From contig NZ_AFEJ02000002.1 in assembly GCF_000238775.2 (NCBI RefSeq), positions 1,535,501 to 1,599,500 on the forward strand: 64,000 nucleotides of DNA, given 5' to 3'. This document shows, in pieces, positions 45,637-55,294 of this stretch. Position numbers and translations under genes: made by a program. This DNA comes from Acaryochloris sp. CCMEE 5410 (GTDB taxonomy: Bacteria > Cyanobacteriota > Cyanobacteriia > Thermosynechococcales > Thermosynechococcaceae). The notes beneath the pieces were generated by a model. That model did no database searches. It was not told the origin of the DNA and saw nothing but the letters and a program-made list of their open reading frames with translations. Each line of letters begins with the position of its first letter. Position 1 is the stretch's first letter.

Positions 45637-47271
45637 TTACTGAGTTTTCTCCAGAATCGGGTTCATCCCGTGACGTTGGATCAGTTGCATTCTATCTTGC
45701 GCTTCTCGCACAGAGGCAAATGACCCCACTTGCATCACGGATCGTCCTTTGTAGGAAGATCGAAATGCACCGGGAACCAACCCTTTAAGCTTACTTTTTT
45801 GACGGGAGTTAAAGGCTGACACGACGACTCGATATCGCGGTCCCAATGCAATCGTGGAGGAGGGGGGTGCAGGGGGTAAACCCGCTCGAAGATTATAGAT
45901 ATCAGAGCCTTTATCTGCTCGACCTATGGGAATTCGAGAACCTGGTACCGGGAGCACACCTACCAGAGCAGGCACAGTTCTTAGGGCGAGACGACGCCGA
46001 CTATCTTTGATGACCTCAGGCTTTAAACCATTTCGTTCCATCAGCTTAACCATGCGTTCCAGTTTGGAGCGACTGTCAAATAACCCCACTTGCATCACGG
46101 ACCGCCCCTTATGGGAGGATCGAAAGGCATCGGGGACCAGAGACTTAATTTTAGATTTTTGTTTGGTATTGCGAGGTCTAACAACCACCCGATACAGGGT
46201 ACTAGACTGGCGGGCAGCTGATTGAAACCGACGCCCACTGTCAGCGGATGGGGAAGGAACCGGAATATCTACACCACGACTAGCAATTGAAGAAGGAGGG
46301 ACGGCAGCAATTCGAGACGGCCCATTTTCAATCACCTCTGGCCTCAAGTCATTGCGCTTCAACAACTTGACGATGTTATCGACTTTGGAGCGGCTATTGA
46401 ACAAGCCGACCTGCATCACCGAACGACCTTGGTAGTTGGATTGAAATGCATCTGGCACTATTGATTTGATGCGAGACTTTTGCTGACTATCATAAGGCTC
46501 AACGACAACGCGATAGAGAAAGCCTGACCGTGAGGCTGATGCAGTCCGAGAAGGAACAGGAATATCGACGGCTCTCTCAGGGGAAGGGGGCACAATAGGC
46601 TCCCTCCTCGCGGATGATCGCGGGGGAGGAGATAAGCGCCGTCCTGCAAAAACAGCCGGCTGTGCTTGCTCCGTATTGAGATAAACATGGCCTAGGGTTT
46701 TGCCATTGTAGGTCCGTTTAGCAAACTGCCAGCCCGAATTTAAATGAATTTTGAGCAAGCCAGAACTCATGCCTCCGGTCCTACCGATGACCATGGGTTC
46801 TCCTAACCGGCGAGAACTAGGCATACCTAGCAACAACAGCTCATCCCCTTGTTTCTGCAACGTCAATTGGTAATTTAACCCTAGATCTCTACCTGCCTGA
46901 CGAATAGAGTAGCCATTGCTATCGGTGCTGCGACCACAAATTCCCGTAAAGTCGAACTGGAGCAACAGGGGTTCAATTTCCGTTGGACTCGATCCATGCT
47001 CTTTCCAACATTTTTTGCTGCTAGAAATTTGCTCCAGGATCAGCAGATTGTAGTAGCCTCGATCGCGGGGGACTGCAACCGCAATAAATTTATTTTGGGG
47101 AACAGCTGTTTTTCCAAAGGTAGCGGCTAATAAGGTTTGAGGGCTGCGTTTACTCTCTAATAGGTCTGGATTTGTAGTGGGTATTCCAACTGCGATCGCA
47201 GGTAAAGTCGTCGCAAATGGAATGGCAGCAGCAGCGAATGCCGTCAACCTATGAAGAGATAAGTAATGCAT
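45637..47271 (-). CDS. Exported protein with three SPOR-like repeats
   Basis: This 544-residue protein has a signal peptide (residues 1-27, ALPAIAVG region) and a beta-rich N-terminal part with three cysteines. Three copies of a unit of about 65 residues follow, starting near 250, 357 and 477. Each reads YRVVV...KSK-K-VP-AF-S-x-x-GRSVMQVG-F-S-R-S-x-x-x-x-x-LL-R-N-x-L-P-E-VI. The GRSVMQVG strand and the trailing helix resemble SPOR domains, which bind denuded peptidoglycan. Linkers are Ser/Pro-rich, suiting extension across the wall. It begins an apparent pair with the M16 peptidase 23 bases downstream. Confidence 0.8.
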   Translation of the reverse strand: MHYLSLHRLTAFAAAAIPFATTLPAIAVGIPTTNPDLLESKRSPQTLLAATFGKTAVPQNKFIAVAVPRDRGYYNLLILEQISSSKKCWKEHGSSPTEIEPLLLQFDFTGICGRSTDSNGYSIRQAGRDLGLNYQLTLQKQGDELLLLGMPSSRRLGEPMVIGRTGGMSSGLLKIHLNSGWQFAKRTYNGKTLGHVYLNTEQAQPAVFAGRRLSPPPRSSARREPIVPPSPERAVDIPVPSRTASASRSGFLYRVVVEPYDSQQKSRIKSIVPDAFQSNYQGRSVMQVGLFNSRSKVDNIVKLLKRNDLRPEVIENGPSRIAAVPPSSIASRGVDIPVPSPSADSGRRFQSAARQSSTLYRVVVRPRNTKQKSKIKSLVPDAFRSSHKGRSVMQVGLFDSRSKLERMVKLMERNGLKPEVIKDSRRRLALRTVPALVGVLPVPGSRIPIGRADKGSDIYNLRAGLPPAPPSSTIALGPRYRVVVSAFNSRQKSKLKGLVPGAFRSSYKGRSVMQVGSFASVREAQDRMQLIQRHGMNPILEKTQ

Positions 47272-47639
47272 GGGGTTGTCTCCAGCGCCCTGATTGATGA
47301 CGATGAATGCTCTTTAAGTATTATTCCCAAACTAAAAAAAAGAAATCAGTCAGATCTAGGTTGAAGCTTGAGTTTTACAAGATTAACTTAAACCTTTGGA
47401 TTTTGAAGTGGATTTTTTGTTCTCGGTTATAAAACAGAACATTTATCAGTTTGAGTCGGTTTCTAACTCTGGATAGAGTATCAGAACCCGCTCCAGATGG
47501 ATAGTACCCAAAAAGCCTTTATCACCTACCTGTCGAAGCAACGGCAACTGAAGTTCCCAACGGTAAGCAATTGGGGCAATCCCAAGGACAAATAGCTCAG
47601 AACCACTCCATTAAATCTTTTCGCACAAAAAATCTTTGA
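47272..47639. other. Intergenic region, 368 bp, with one tiny ORF
   Basis: Both flanking genes are on the minus strand. The stretch nearest 47271 should hold the promoter of the SPOR-repeat gene; none is clear. A 32-codon frame (47497-47595, plus strand, starting MDSTQKAF) is the only coding-like text, but it lacks a strong ribosome-binding site and any known relative. It may be a relic or chance, and I do not call it. Confidence 0.4.
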
Positions 47640-49721
47640 TCAGCCTTCCTCTTCTTCCTGAATCCAAGTTTCTTTGGGATCCGGCGTTTGAGACATCTGG
47701 GGATTCATCCCTTCAGGAAAGTCCTCGTCTTGTATCCAAGTTTGCCTTGGATCTGACGTTTGAGGCGCATCCATCGCGGGGGATAGCTGATCATCTTGAA
47801 TCCAAGTTTGTTTTGGATCTTGCAGTTGAGTCGGCGGCGAATCGATGCCAAACGGATTATCTACCGCTTCCATCCAAGCCTGTTGAGGCTCCTGAAGCTG
47901 GGTTGGACTAGAGTCTTGGAGTTGAGTTGAACTGGAATCTTGAAGTTGAGTCGGATTTGGTTCTTGCAATTGGGTAGCGCTGAGATCTTGGAGCTGTGTC
48001 AGACTCGAGTCTTGGAGCTGAGTTGGGTTAGGCTCCTGCAGTTGGGTGGCACTCAAGTCTTGGAGCTGAGTCGCCGTTGGGTCTTGGAGCTGAGTCGGGT
48101 TCGAATCCAATGGATCGTATAGCTGGGTTGGGCTTGAATCAAGGTCCTGTGCGGCTGCCAGATCTTCACTGTCAGGGACTTGAAGCTGAGTCGCCGTTGG
48201 GTCTTGGAGCTGAGTCTTTGGGCCTCGCTGGGATGGCGGCGTATCCTGCAGTTCAGTTTTAGGATTTTGAATGCGAGTTTGTGCCTGTAACTCCCGAGAC
48301 GTAATATCCACCCACTCATCCGGGGCTTCTGGTTCCATTTCAGGAATCTGCAGCTCAGTTTCTGATCCTTGCAGCTTCGTTTCAGCTGGCATAGCCATCT
48401 CGTTAACTGCCCCTGCCGTCGCCGCCCCCAACACCACATTTTCAGGGGAAAGAGGACTACCGCCTTCCTCACCCACTGGCCCTGAAGGGGATGGAGTTGG
48501 GGGCTCTTGTAACGCTGTTTCAGGCGCTTGAATCCGAGTTGGTCTTATTTTTTCAGCATAATTGGGGGCCGGTCGCGGTGCTGGTTTTGGCTTAGATTTT
48601 GCCAGCAATGTTTTCAATACACCACCCACGAGTCCCCCCAACACCAAAACCATAAGAGCTATGGGTAGCCACCCTAGTCCGCCAGACGTATCTTGAGGGT
48701 CTCCTGCCGTCTCTGTGCTCGCAGATGGTGGGTCCGTACCATCTGGACTAGAACCATCCGATGATGCCGACGGGGGATTGCCTGATTGAGCATAATCCGC
48801 AGATCCAGCATTGGCATCTGTTTTTCCGTCCTGGGCAGAATCCTTCGTCGATGAACCATTGGCGCTGGCGTCATCGGATATTGCAGGTTGGGTCTTCGCT
48901 TCAGCAATCGCATCTTGTCCCGGAGCAGAGGCCACAAAGTCGAGAAACGTCTTAGTCGAGGCAGTGGGCGTACCTTGATAGACATAGGTAAAGGGCTGAG
49001 AAAAGGGATAGCGCGGATCATCCGGCAAAGTGTTGTACATGGAGAGGGGACGAATCGCTTCAGCTTCGCCAATCTGGCTGGCAAGGGCATAGCTAATGCC
49101 ATCCTTACCCAATTCATCCATCAGCGCCGAAACGTCATCTTGATCTAACTGCACAATTTGACCGCCCGCTTCAAAGTTAGCGGCTCGGAATAATTCATAG
49201 GTTTGTAGCGTACTTTGAAGATTGCTGGCTATCGGACGATGAATCACACGGATAGGGGCAGAGGGTCCTCCCAATTCGGACCAGTTCGTAATTTCTCCCC
49301 GAAAAATCTTTACCACTTGGTCAATAGTTAACCCCTTGGCAAAGGGATTATCTTGGCCTACCACAATGGCAATTTTTTCCCGGGTAACGGGGACTTGGAC
49401 TAAACCCTGTGCTTTCTCTTCCTCAGTAAGGAGACGGCTAATGGCCGCTAAATCAGCCTGTTGACCTTTGACCTGGAGCGGAGCATCAGCCTGCTGGCGC
49501 TTAATCTCAACCGTCGTATCCGGGGTTTGATTTTCATAGTGCTGCTTGAGCGCCTGATTAATCGGAGCCATGCGGGTCAGATTGTCGATGCGAATGGTTG
49601 TCGCCCCTTCCTGAGCTTGCACCCGTTGCCCAACCGATTCCGGCAAAAGGATTGCCGAGGAGACCCCCAACGTGACCACCATCGCTAGCTGGGAAATAGA
49701 AGTAGATCGTTTGGGTCTCAT
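47640..49721 (-). CDS. PstS-like substrate-binding membrane protein with T-x-L-Q repeat tail
   Basis: The open frame starts at 49739, but ATG 49721 (MRPKRSTS) has GGAGGC eight bases upstream, giving 693 residues. A signal segment (to about 38) precedes a PBP-like domain (about 45-285) of the PstS phosphate-binding type (TIRIDNLTRMAPINQALKQHYE, IVVGQDNPFAKGLTIDQVVKIFRGEITNWSELGG). A Ser/Gly/Asp-rich linker and one membrane helix (LGWLPIALMVLVLGGLVGGVL) follow. The C-terminal 280 residues, probably cytoplasmic, are disordered, with many T-x-L-Q units, 12 exact TQLQ copies mostly eight residues apart, and three TWIQ units at the end. Confidence 0.85.
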   Translation of the reverse strand: MRPKRSTSISQLAMVVTLGVSSAILLPESVGQRVQAQEGATTIRIDNLTRMAPINQALKQHYENQTPDTTVEIKRQQADAPLQVKGQQADLAAISRLLTEEEKAQGLVQVPVTREKIAIVVGQDNPFAKGLTIDQVVKIFRGEITNWSELGGPSAPIRVIHRPIASNLQSTLQTYELFRAANFEAGGQIVQLDQDDVSALMDELGKDGISYALASQIGEAEAIRPLSMYNTLPDDPRYPFSQPFTYVYQGTPTASTKTFLDFVASAPGQDAIAEAKTQPAISDDASANGSSTKDSAQDGKTDANAGSADYAQSGNPPSASSDGSSPDGTDPPSASTETAGDPQDTSGGLGWLPIALMVLVLGGLVGGVLKTLLAKSKPKPAPRPAPNYAEKIRPTRIQAPETALQEPPTPSPSGPVGEEGGSPLSPENVVLGAATAGAVNEMAMPAETKLQGSETELQIPEMEPEAPDEWVDITSRELQAQTRIQNPKTELQDTPPSQRGPKTQLQDPTATQLQVPDSEDLAAAQDLDSSPTQLYDPLDSNPTQLQDPTATQLQDLSATQLQEPNPTQLQDSSLTQLQDLSATQLQEPNPTQLQDSSSTQLQDSSPTQLQEPQQAWMEAVDNPFGIDSPPTQLQDPKQTWIQDDQLSPAMDAPQTSDPRQTWIQDEDFPEGMNPQMSQTPDPKETWIQEEEEG
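47816..48226 (-). repeat. Tandem coding repeat encoding TQLQ-D/E units
   Basis: Within the PstS-like gene, most copies are spaced 24 bases apart and encode the unit T-Q-L-Q-[DE]-x-x-x (with x-x-x often P-T-A or S-S-P). Twelve exact TQLQ copies and one TQLY are visible here. The regular spacing and mixed codon use suggest old tandem growth followed by drift, with the TQLQ core kept. Confidence 0.8.
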
Positions 49722-50170
49722 GTACTCAGCCTCCAACAAAATATATAGGCGTTAGTAACCAGTCGCGTTAAATCGATATTGACCGTCGTCCATTGATCCT
49801 GCTGCCAGCATCATGTCCTGAGCACTATCTCTGGGGATACTGGCAAGCATTAAAATATGCGCCTACCAAGCCTACTCCAGAGAATAATTTGGCCATGACA
49901 AAGCAGTTGGATATTAACAGTCACTTAGGAAAACTCCAAGAGTGAAGAGCATACCGAACTGCTGATCGAGTTTGCACAGACCAATTATCACAACTCTAAG
50001 GGCAGTCTCGTAAAATCACTTTTATTTTTAAGGTTTTCTCAAGTGCATATTCAATGTCGCTCAAGCTCAAGGTCGCTTAAATCGTTGATCGTTCAGTAGC
50101 TGGGTTAAACCTTGGGGGGCTAACCCGTCCGGATCGATGGGCATATATCTATGTAGACTAGGTAAAAGAT
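49722..50170. promoter_or_regulatory. Divergent region between the PstS-like gene and rnpB
   Basis: No gene is supported in these 449 bases. The promoter for rnpB should lie at the right end: TATATCTATGTAGACT at about 50144-50159 holds possible -10 boxes (TAGACT or TATCTA), without a clear -35. The left part holds nothing I recognise. Confidence 0.4.
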
Positions 50171-50586
50171 GGGAAGAGTAGGAGTAGGTGGTTGCGGACT
50201 TGCGATCGCAAGTCTGAGGAAAGTCCGGGCTCTCGAAAGGCCAGACTTGCTGGGTAACGCCCAGTGCGGGTGACCGTGAGGAGAGTGCCACAGAAACATA
50301 CCGCCGATGGCTTGTTTCGCTACAGGATAGCCAAACATTCACAGGTAAGGGTGCAAGGGTGCGGTAAGAGCGCACCAGCAACGTCGAGAGGCGTTGGCTC
50401 GGTAAACCCCGGTGGAGAGCAAGGCAGAGGGCAACGGTTGGTCTTTTCCCCGCTCTCGTTTGTAGCGCCGCTTGAGGCGTCTGGTAACAGGCGTCCCAGA
50501 TAGATAACTACCCTCTTTCGACCAAACATGGGCAAATGTCCAGGTGGAGGAAGAGAACAGAACCCGGCTTACCGCCTGCTCTTCCC
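50171..50586 (+). ncRNA. rnpB: RNase P RNA (type A)
   Basis: The catalytic RNA of RNase P, which trims tRNA 5' leaders. Conserved blocks are visible in order: GAGGAAAGTCCGGGCTC near 50216, GCCACAGAAACATACCGCC near 50287, GGTAAACCCCGGTGGAGAGC near 50401, AGATAGATAACTACCC near 50500 and ACAGAACCCGGCTTA near 50557. The P1 stem fixes both ends: GGGAAGAGTAGG at 50171-50182 pairs with CCTGCTCTTCCC at 50575-50586, allowing one G-U pair. The HIP1 octamer lies in the 5' part. The RNase III gene follows on the same strand by 57 bases. Confidence 0.96.
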
Positions 50587-50594
50587 TCTGTTCT

Positions 50595-50616
50595 AAGGGG
50601 GTATTCCCTTTGCTTT
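50595..50616 (+). terminator. Weak terminator-like hairpin after rnpB
   Basis: AAGGG (50596-50600 region) pairs with CCCTT (50606-50610), followed by TGCTTT. The stem is only five base pairs and the T-run is interrupted, so read-through into the RNase III gene is likely. Confidence 0.3.
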
Positions 50617-50642
50617 AAACTTCATCTTTACTTCCACTATCA

Positions 50643-51386
50643 ATGGCCAGTTGCCCTCCTCAACGACAACGACAGCTCGAAAAATTGATCCTGCGACTAG
50701 GGCTGCCTGGGAATGCCCCTATTCGCTGGGATCTTCTCGATCTGGCCCTGACCCATCCCTCTGCCTCTGGGCAGGCCAATTATGAACAATTAGAATTTGT
50801 GGGCGACGCCGTTGTCCGTCTCTTAGCTGCTGTTCTTTTACAGGCAGAGAACGTTCAGGGATCCGTGGGAGAATGGTCTGCGATTCGTTCCGTCTTGGTC
50901 AGCGATCGCCACCTAGCGACCCTAGCCGCTAACTATGGTCTGGATCGATTTCTACTGCTAGGTCCCAGTACCCTGAAGGATCGCCGAGGCCAAGACTCTC
51001 GACTAGCCGATGCGTTTGAAGCCGTCTTGGGGGCCCTTTATCTCAGCACCGGTGACCTCTCGCTAATTCAGCCCTGGCTCCAAGATCCTTTGCGAAAAAA
51101 GGCAGAGCAGGTCAGAATCGATCCCGCGTATCAGAACTATAAAGCGGCCCTCCAGCAATGGACTCAGGCCGTTTATCAACAATTGCCCGAATATCGAGTC
51201 CAAGAGACTTCACCTCCATCCCTGGATCCTAGTGACGTGATGGCTGACCGCTTTACCGCCGAAGTCTGGCTGCAAGAGGAATTATTGGGGGTGGGGAAAG
51301 GGCACTCTATCAAAGCAGCGGAGAAAGCCGCAGCCCAAATAGCCTTTTTAAAAGTCCAGTCGCCGTTGGCCGAGACTGAGTTTTAG
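50643..51386 (+). CDS. rnc: Ribonuclease III
   Basis: This 247-residue double-strand RNA endonuclease has its catalytic domain at about 10-155, with signature EQLEFVGDAVVRL (metal-binding Glu and Asp) and LADAFEAVLGALYL (second Asp and Glu), and a dsRNA-binding domain at about 160-245 ending KGHSIKAAEKAAAQIAFLKVQ. All four catalytic acids are present. The signature is V-G-D-A-V-V instead of the common L-G-D-A-V-L. Cyanobacteria often hold two or three RNase III-type genes, so which paralogue this is cannot be told. It follows rnpB closely. Confidence 0.92.
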   Translation: MASCPPQRQRQLEKLILRLGLPGNAPIRWDLLDLALTHPSASGQANYEQLEFVGDAVVRLLAAVLLQAENVQGSVGEWSAIRSVLVSDRHLATLAANYGLDRFLLLGPSTLKDRRGQDSRLADAFEAVLGALYLSTGDLSLIQPWLQDPLRKKAEQVRIDPAYQNYKAALQQWTQAVYQQLPEYRVQETSPPSLDPSDVMADRFTAEVWLQEELLGVGKGHSIKAAEKAAAQIAFLKVQSPLAETEF

Positions 51387-51455
51387 GTTTCAACAGTCCC
51401 TTTTCCATCATTCGATAGGATAATGGATATATATCTACGGCTCAAAGATTCATAG

Positions 51456-52472
<1,017 letters not shown>

Positions 52473-52507
52473 GTCGTTCCAGTAGATCGTTCAAAATACC
52501 CTCAAAC

Positions 52508-53827
52508 TTAAACCAATTGCAGCATCAATGCTCGATACAGCAAGGCAGTCACCCCATAGCTAATCATCACAATTGTGGGGACTGCCAGGGCTGCAATGGG
52601 TTCCGCAATTTTGCCAATTTTGGTGTAGCCACTGTATAAGCCCAGAATGGCAAAACTGGAAGCAAACAGACTCAAGGCAATCAACTCAATTTGACCGAGC
52701 TGCATCGCCAAGCCGCAAAGAATCGCCCAGACGCCCACGGGCAACATGGCCGACCCAGCAACCAGCAAATCTCCAGACCAGCTGCCACCCTTTCCCACCA
52801 TCCGCCGAATAAGACTGCCCGCTAACACTAGGCTAGAAAAAGCCACTAAGCTAAGCAGCATCACTTGGGAATCAGACACGGTCCAGGTTTCTGGGGCAAA
52901 GAGATGGTTCCCTCCCACCACACAGCCCATAGCCAGCCCCGCACCAATCAAGCTAATACCAATGGATTGATACGGCAACTGACTTTGCCACACCTGTAGG
53001 GCAGCACCACTGGGATTCACCAGCAGGCGAGGTAAAGTCGTCAAAGCAGTAGTTGCCAAAATTGCCCCATTTCGAGGCAGATTCAAGAGGATATTGGCGG
53101 GCTTGCGATTGAGATCTTTGAGGGTGGCGATGGCCCGTTGGTAGTGACCAATATGCCCCTGTTGTCGGAACAAACTCGCAGCTGCTTGCAGATCACGAAT
53201 CGCCAAGCGCTCTTTCACTTTGATATAAGCGATGCCTCGGTGATAAAACGCTTGGGCGTAGTCTTTTTCGAGGGCAATGGCTTGGGAATAGGATTCAATA
53301 GATAAATCTAAATGGCCTAACCGATAGCAAGATCGTCCTCGAAAAAAGAAGGCTTGAGCCGATTGGGGCTGAATGCTCAAAATATGATCACAATCTTGCA
53401 AAACTTCCCGATTATGGCCGAGGGCAAACCGAGCTTGACATCGCCCCATATAGGCTTCTAAATAACGCTTATCGAGATGAATCGCTTGGGTAAAATCGGC
53501 AATCGCAGTGGCATAATTTCGTCTATTTGCCTTCTGTACCCCTTGCATAAAATACTGTTGAGCATCTTGGAGAACAACAGAACCAGGTTCTTCAACAAAT
53601 GGAGATCGAGGACCATCGTTATGATCATAAATAACCCGCTGATCACGATTACTCAGAACTTCATAGGCCGTACATATTTTTTGGAAAACCTCTGCAGCCC
53701 TAGGGTTATTGGGATTTAAGTCGGGATGATACTGGCGAACCAGTCGACGAAAAGCCGTTTTGATATCTGCTGGAGTCGCCTGTGGAGACACCTGCAGCAC
53801 ACTGTAATGATCTTGTGAGTCCACCAT
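52508..53827 (-). CDS. DnaJ-domain protein with TPR repeats and C-terminal membrane segments
   Basis: Residues 5-68 form a J domain (DHYSVLQVSPQATPADIKTAFRRLVRQYHPDLNP) with the HPD motif needed to stimulate Hsp70. TPR repeats follow at about 95-220 (AIADFTQAIHLDKRYLEAYMGRCQARFALG and similar). The C-terminal 190 residues hold four to five hydrophobic segments. The ATG at 53827 (MVDSQDHY) is chosen; the frame is open from a TTG at 53857. It probably tethers a DnaK to the membrane. It is convergent with ccsA, 35 bases away. Confidence 0.88.
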   Translation of the reverse strand: MVDSQDHYSVLQVSPQATPADIKTAFRRLVRQYHPDLNPNNPRAAEVFQKICTAYEVLSNRDQRVIYDHNDGPRSPFVEEPGSVVLQDAQQYFMQGVQKANRRNYATAIADFTQAIHLDKRYLEAYMGRCQARFALGHNREVLQDCDHILSIQPQSAQAFFFRGRSCYRLGHLDLSIESYSQAIALEKDYAQAFYHRGIAYIKVKERLAIRDLQAAASLFRQQGHIGHYQRAIATLKDLNRKPANILLNLPRNGAILATTALTTLPRLLVNPSGAALQVWQSQLPYQSIGISLIGAGLAMGCVVGGNHLFAPETWTVSDSQVMLLSLVAFSSLVLAGSLIRRMVGKGGSWSGDLLVAGSAMLPVGVWAILCGLAMQLGQIELIALSLFASSFAILGLYSGYTKIGKIAEPIAALAVPTIVMISYGVTALLYRALMLQLV

Positions 53828-54095
53828 GAAAGTTTTGGAAGCTAAACCGTTCGACAACTGATTGAGGATTTAAGATGTGATCTTGCTTACACGCTCTTCT
53901 TCCCAAGTATGGCATTTCGGTTAAAAGATGTATCTATCAGCCCAAAATTCTTATTTTTCTTAGTATTTGTTTCCATTCCCAAAAATTGTTGTGAATAGAC
54001 TTTACTCTAGCCTTAGAAAAATGCTTTCAACCCTTAAGTTTATCTGCAATAAATGAGGTCTTCCCCAAAATCAAGCTTCCTCCTAGAGACCTGTC

Positions 54096-55112
54096 GTGAT
54101 TAATTCTGCTCCTTGGACTCCGCTTCATGCTCATTTGCACCACATCCTGAAAGTACGGCAACTTTTGCCCATGCAACAGCGAATCTTAATCGCTCTTTCG
54201 GGTGGACAAGATTCATTTTGCCTCTTACAGCTTTTAGTTGACCTACAGCCCAAATGGGGTTGGCAACTCGCCATTGCCCATGGCGATCATCGCTGGCCTC
54301 TAGATTCTGATGCTAACGCCCACCATGTTACTCAAATTGCCCGCCAATATCAGTTGCCCTACTTCCTACGCCAAGCCACCACGGAACTCAGAAGCGAAGC
54401 CGCCGGACGCCAATGGCGATATCAGATCCTGACAGAAATTGCCCAACAGGAAGCATATCCCCTGGTTGTCTCTGCCCATACTGCCAGCGATCGGGCAGAG
54501 ACCTTGCTCTATAACTTAATACGAGGCAGTGGTACAGATGGCTTACAAGCCTTAAGTTGGCAGCGTCCTCTCTCAGATCGGGTGATGCTCGTGCGGCCTT
54601 TACTCGAAGTGACGCGGGCCCAAACCGGAGAATTTTGTCAGCATAGAAATCTGCCGATCTGGCAGGATGCCATGAATCAAAACCTTGTCTATCGCCGTAA
54701 TCGCATTCGGCTAGAAGTTCTCCCTCATCTTAAGACCCATTTCAATCCTCAAGTGGAAACCACCCTGGCTCATACTGCAGAGATCTTGCAAGGTGATGTT
54801 GATTTTTTAGAAACAGAAACCCAGAAACTATTGGCGATTTCCCTGCCTAGTTCCCCTCCGGTCTTATCTGAAACAGAACAATATTGGGGGTATATTGATC
54901 GGGATACCCTCCAATCTGCTCCCCTGGCATTACAACGCCGAGCCCTGCGTCATTTTTTGCAGCAGGCTATCGATATGACTGCTAATTTCCAACAGATCGA
55001 AAAAGTGATGGCTCTAGTGAAAGCGCCGAATCATTCCCGCACTGATCCGCTGAAAAAACAATGGGTAGCAGAAGTCATTCAACCCTGGATAGTGATTCGC
55101 TCCCTTTCATAA
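54096..55112 (+). CDS. tilS: tRNA(Ile)-lysidine synthase
   Basis: TilS changes C34 of the CAU-anticodon tRNA-Ile to lysidine, so that it reads AUA. The ATP-binding loop ILIALSGGQDSFCLL (SGGxDS) is at about 29-43; AHGDHRW and SAHTASDRAETLLYNLIRGSG follow, all typical of the PP-loop domain. The C-terminal domain is short (338 residues in all), as in other cyanobacteria. The start is GTG 54096, the reading being MINSAPWTPLH; no strong ribosome-binding site is visible. Confidence 0.95.
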   Translation: MINSAPWTPLHAHLHHILKVRQLLPMQQRILIALSGGQDSFCLLQLLVDLQPKWGWQLAIAHGDHRWPLDSDANAHHVTQIARQYQLPYFLRQATTELRSEAAGRQWRYQILTEIAQQEAYPLVVSAHTASDRAETLLYNLIRGSGTDGLQALSWQRPLSDRVMLVRPLLEVTRAQTGEFCQHRNLPIWQDAMNQNLVYRRNRIRLEVLPHLKTHFNPQVETTLAHTAEILQGDVDFLETETQKLLAISLPSSPPVLSETEQYWGYIDRDTLQSAPLALQRRALRHFLQQAIDMTANFQQIEKVMALVKAPNHSRTDPLKKQWVAEVIQPWIVIRSLS

Positions 55113-55294
55113 CACCAGTTGCCCTAAGAAATGGTGTAAAAGCAACATTTACATTCAGAGCAGATGACAGGGCCAATTAATGGGCTAAACCGATTACTGC
55201 CTGCAAGACAAGAAGGCCAAACTGAGATTAATTCCCCTAAAAATCGTTCGCATACCAGAGTAGGTCAATAACAGGAGAAGGGTAGCTGTTAACA

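Noticed and set aside
47636-48531. Several plus-strand ORFs across the T-x-L-Q repeat region
   Set aside because: They are mirror images of the repeat-coding sequence on the minus strand; repeats of low stop-codon content open all frames.
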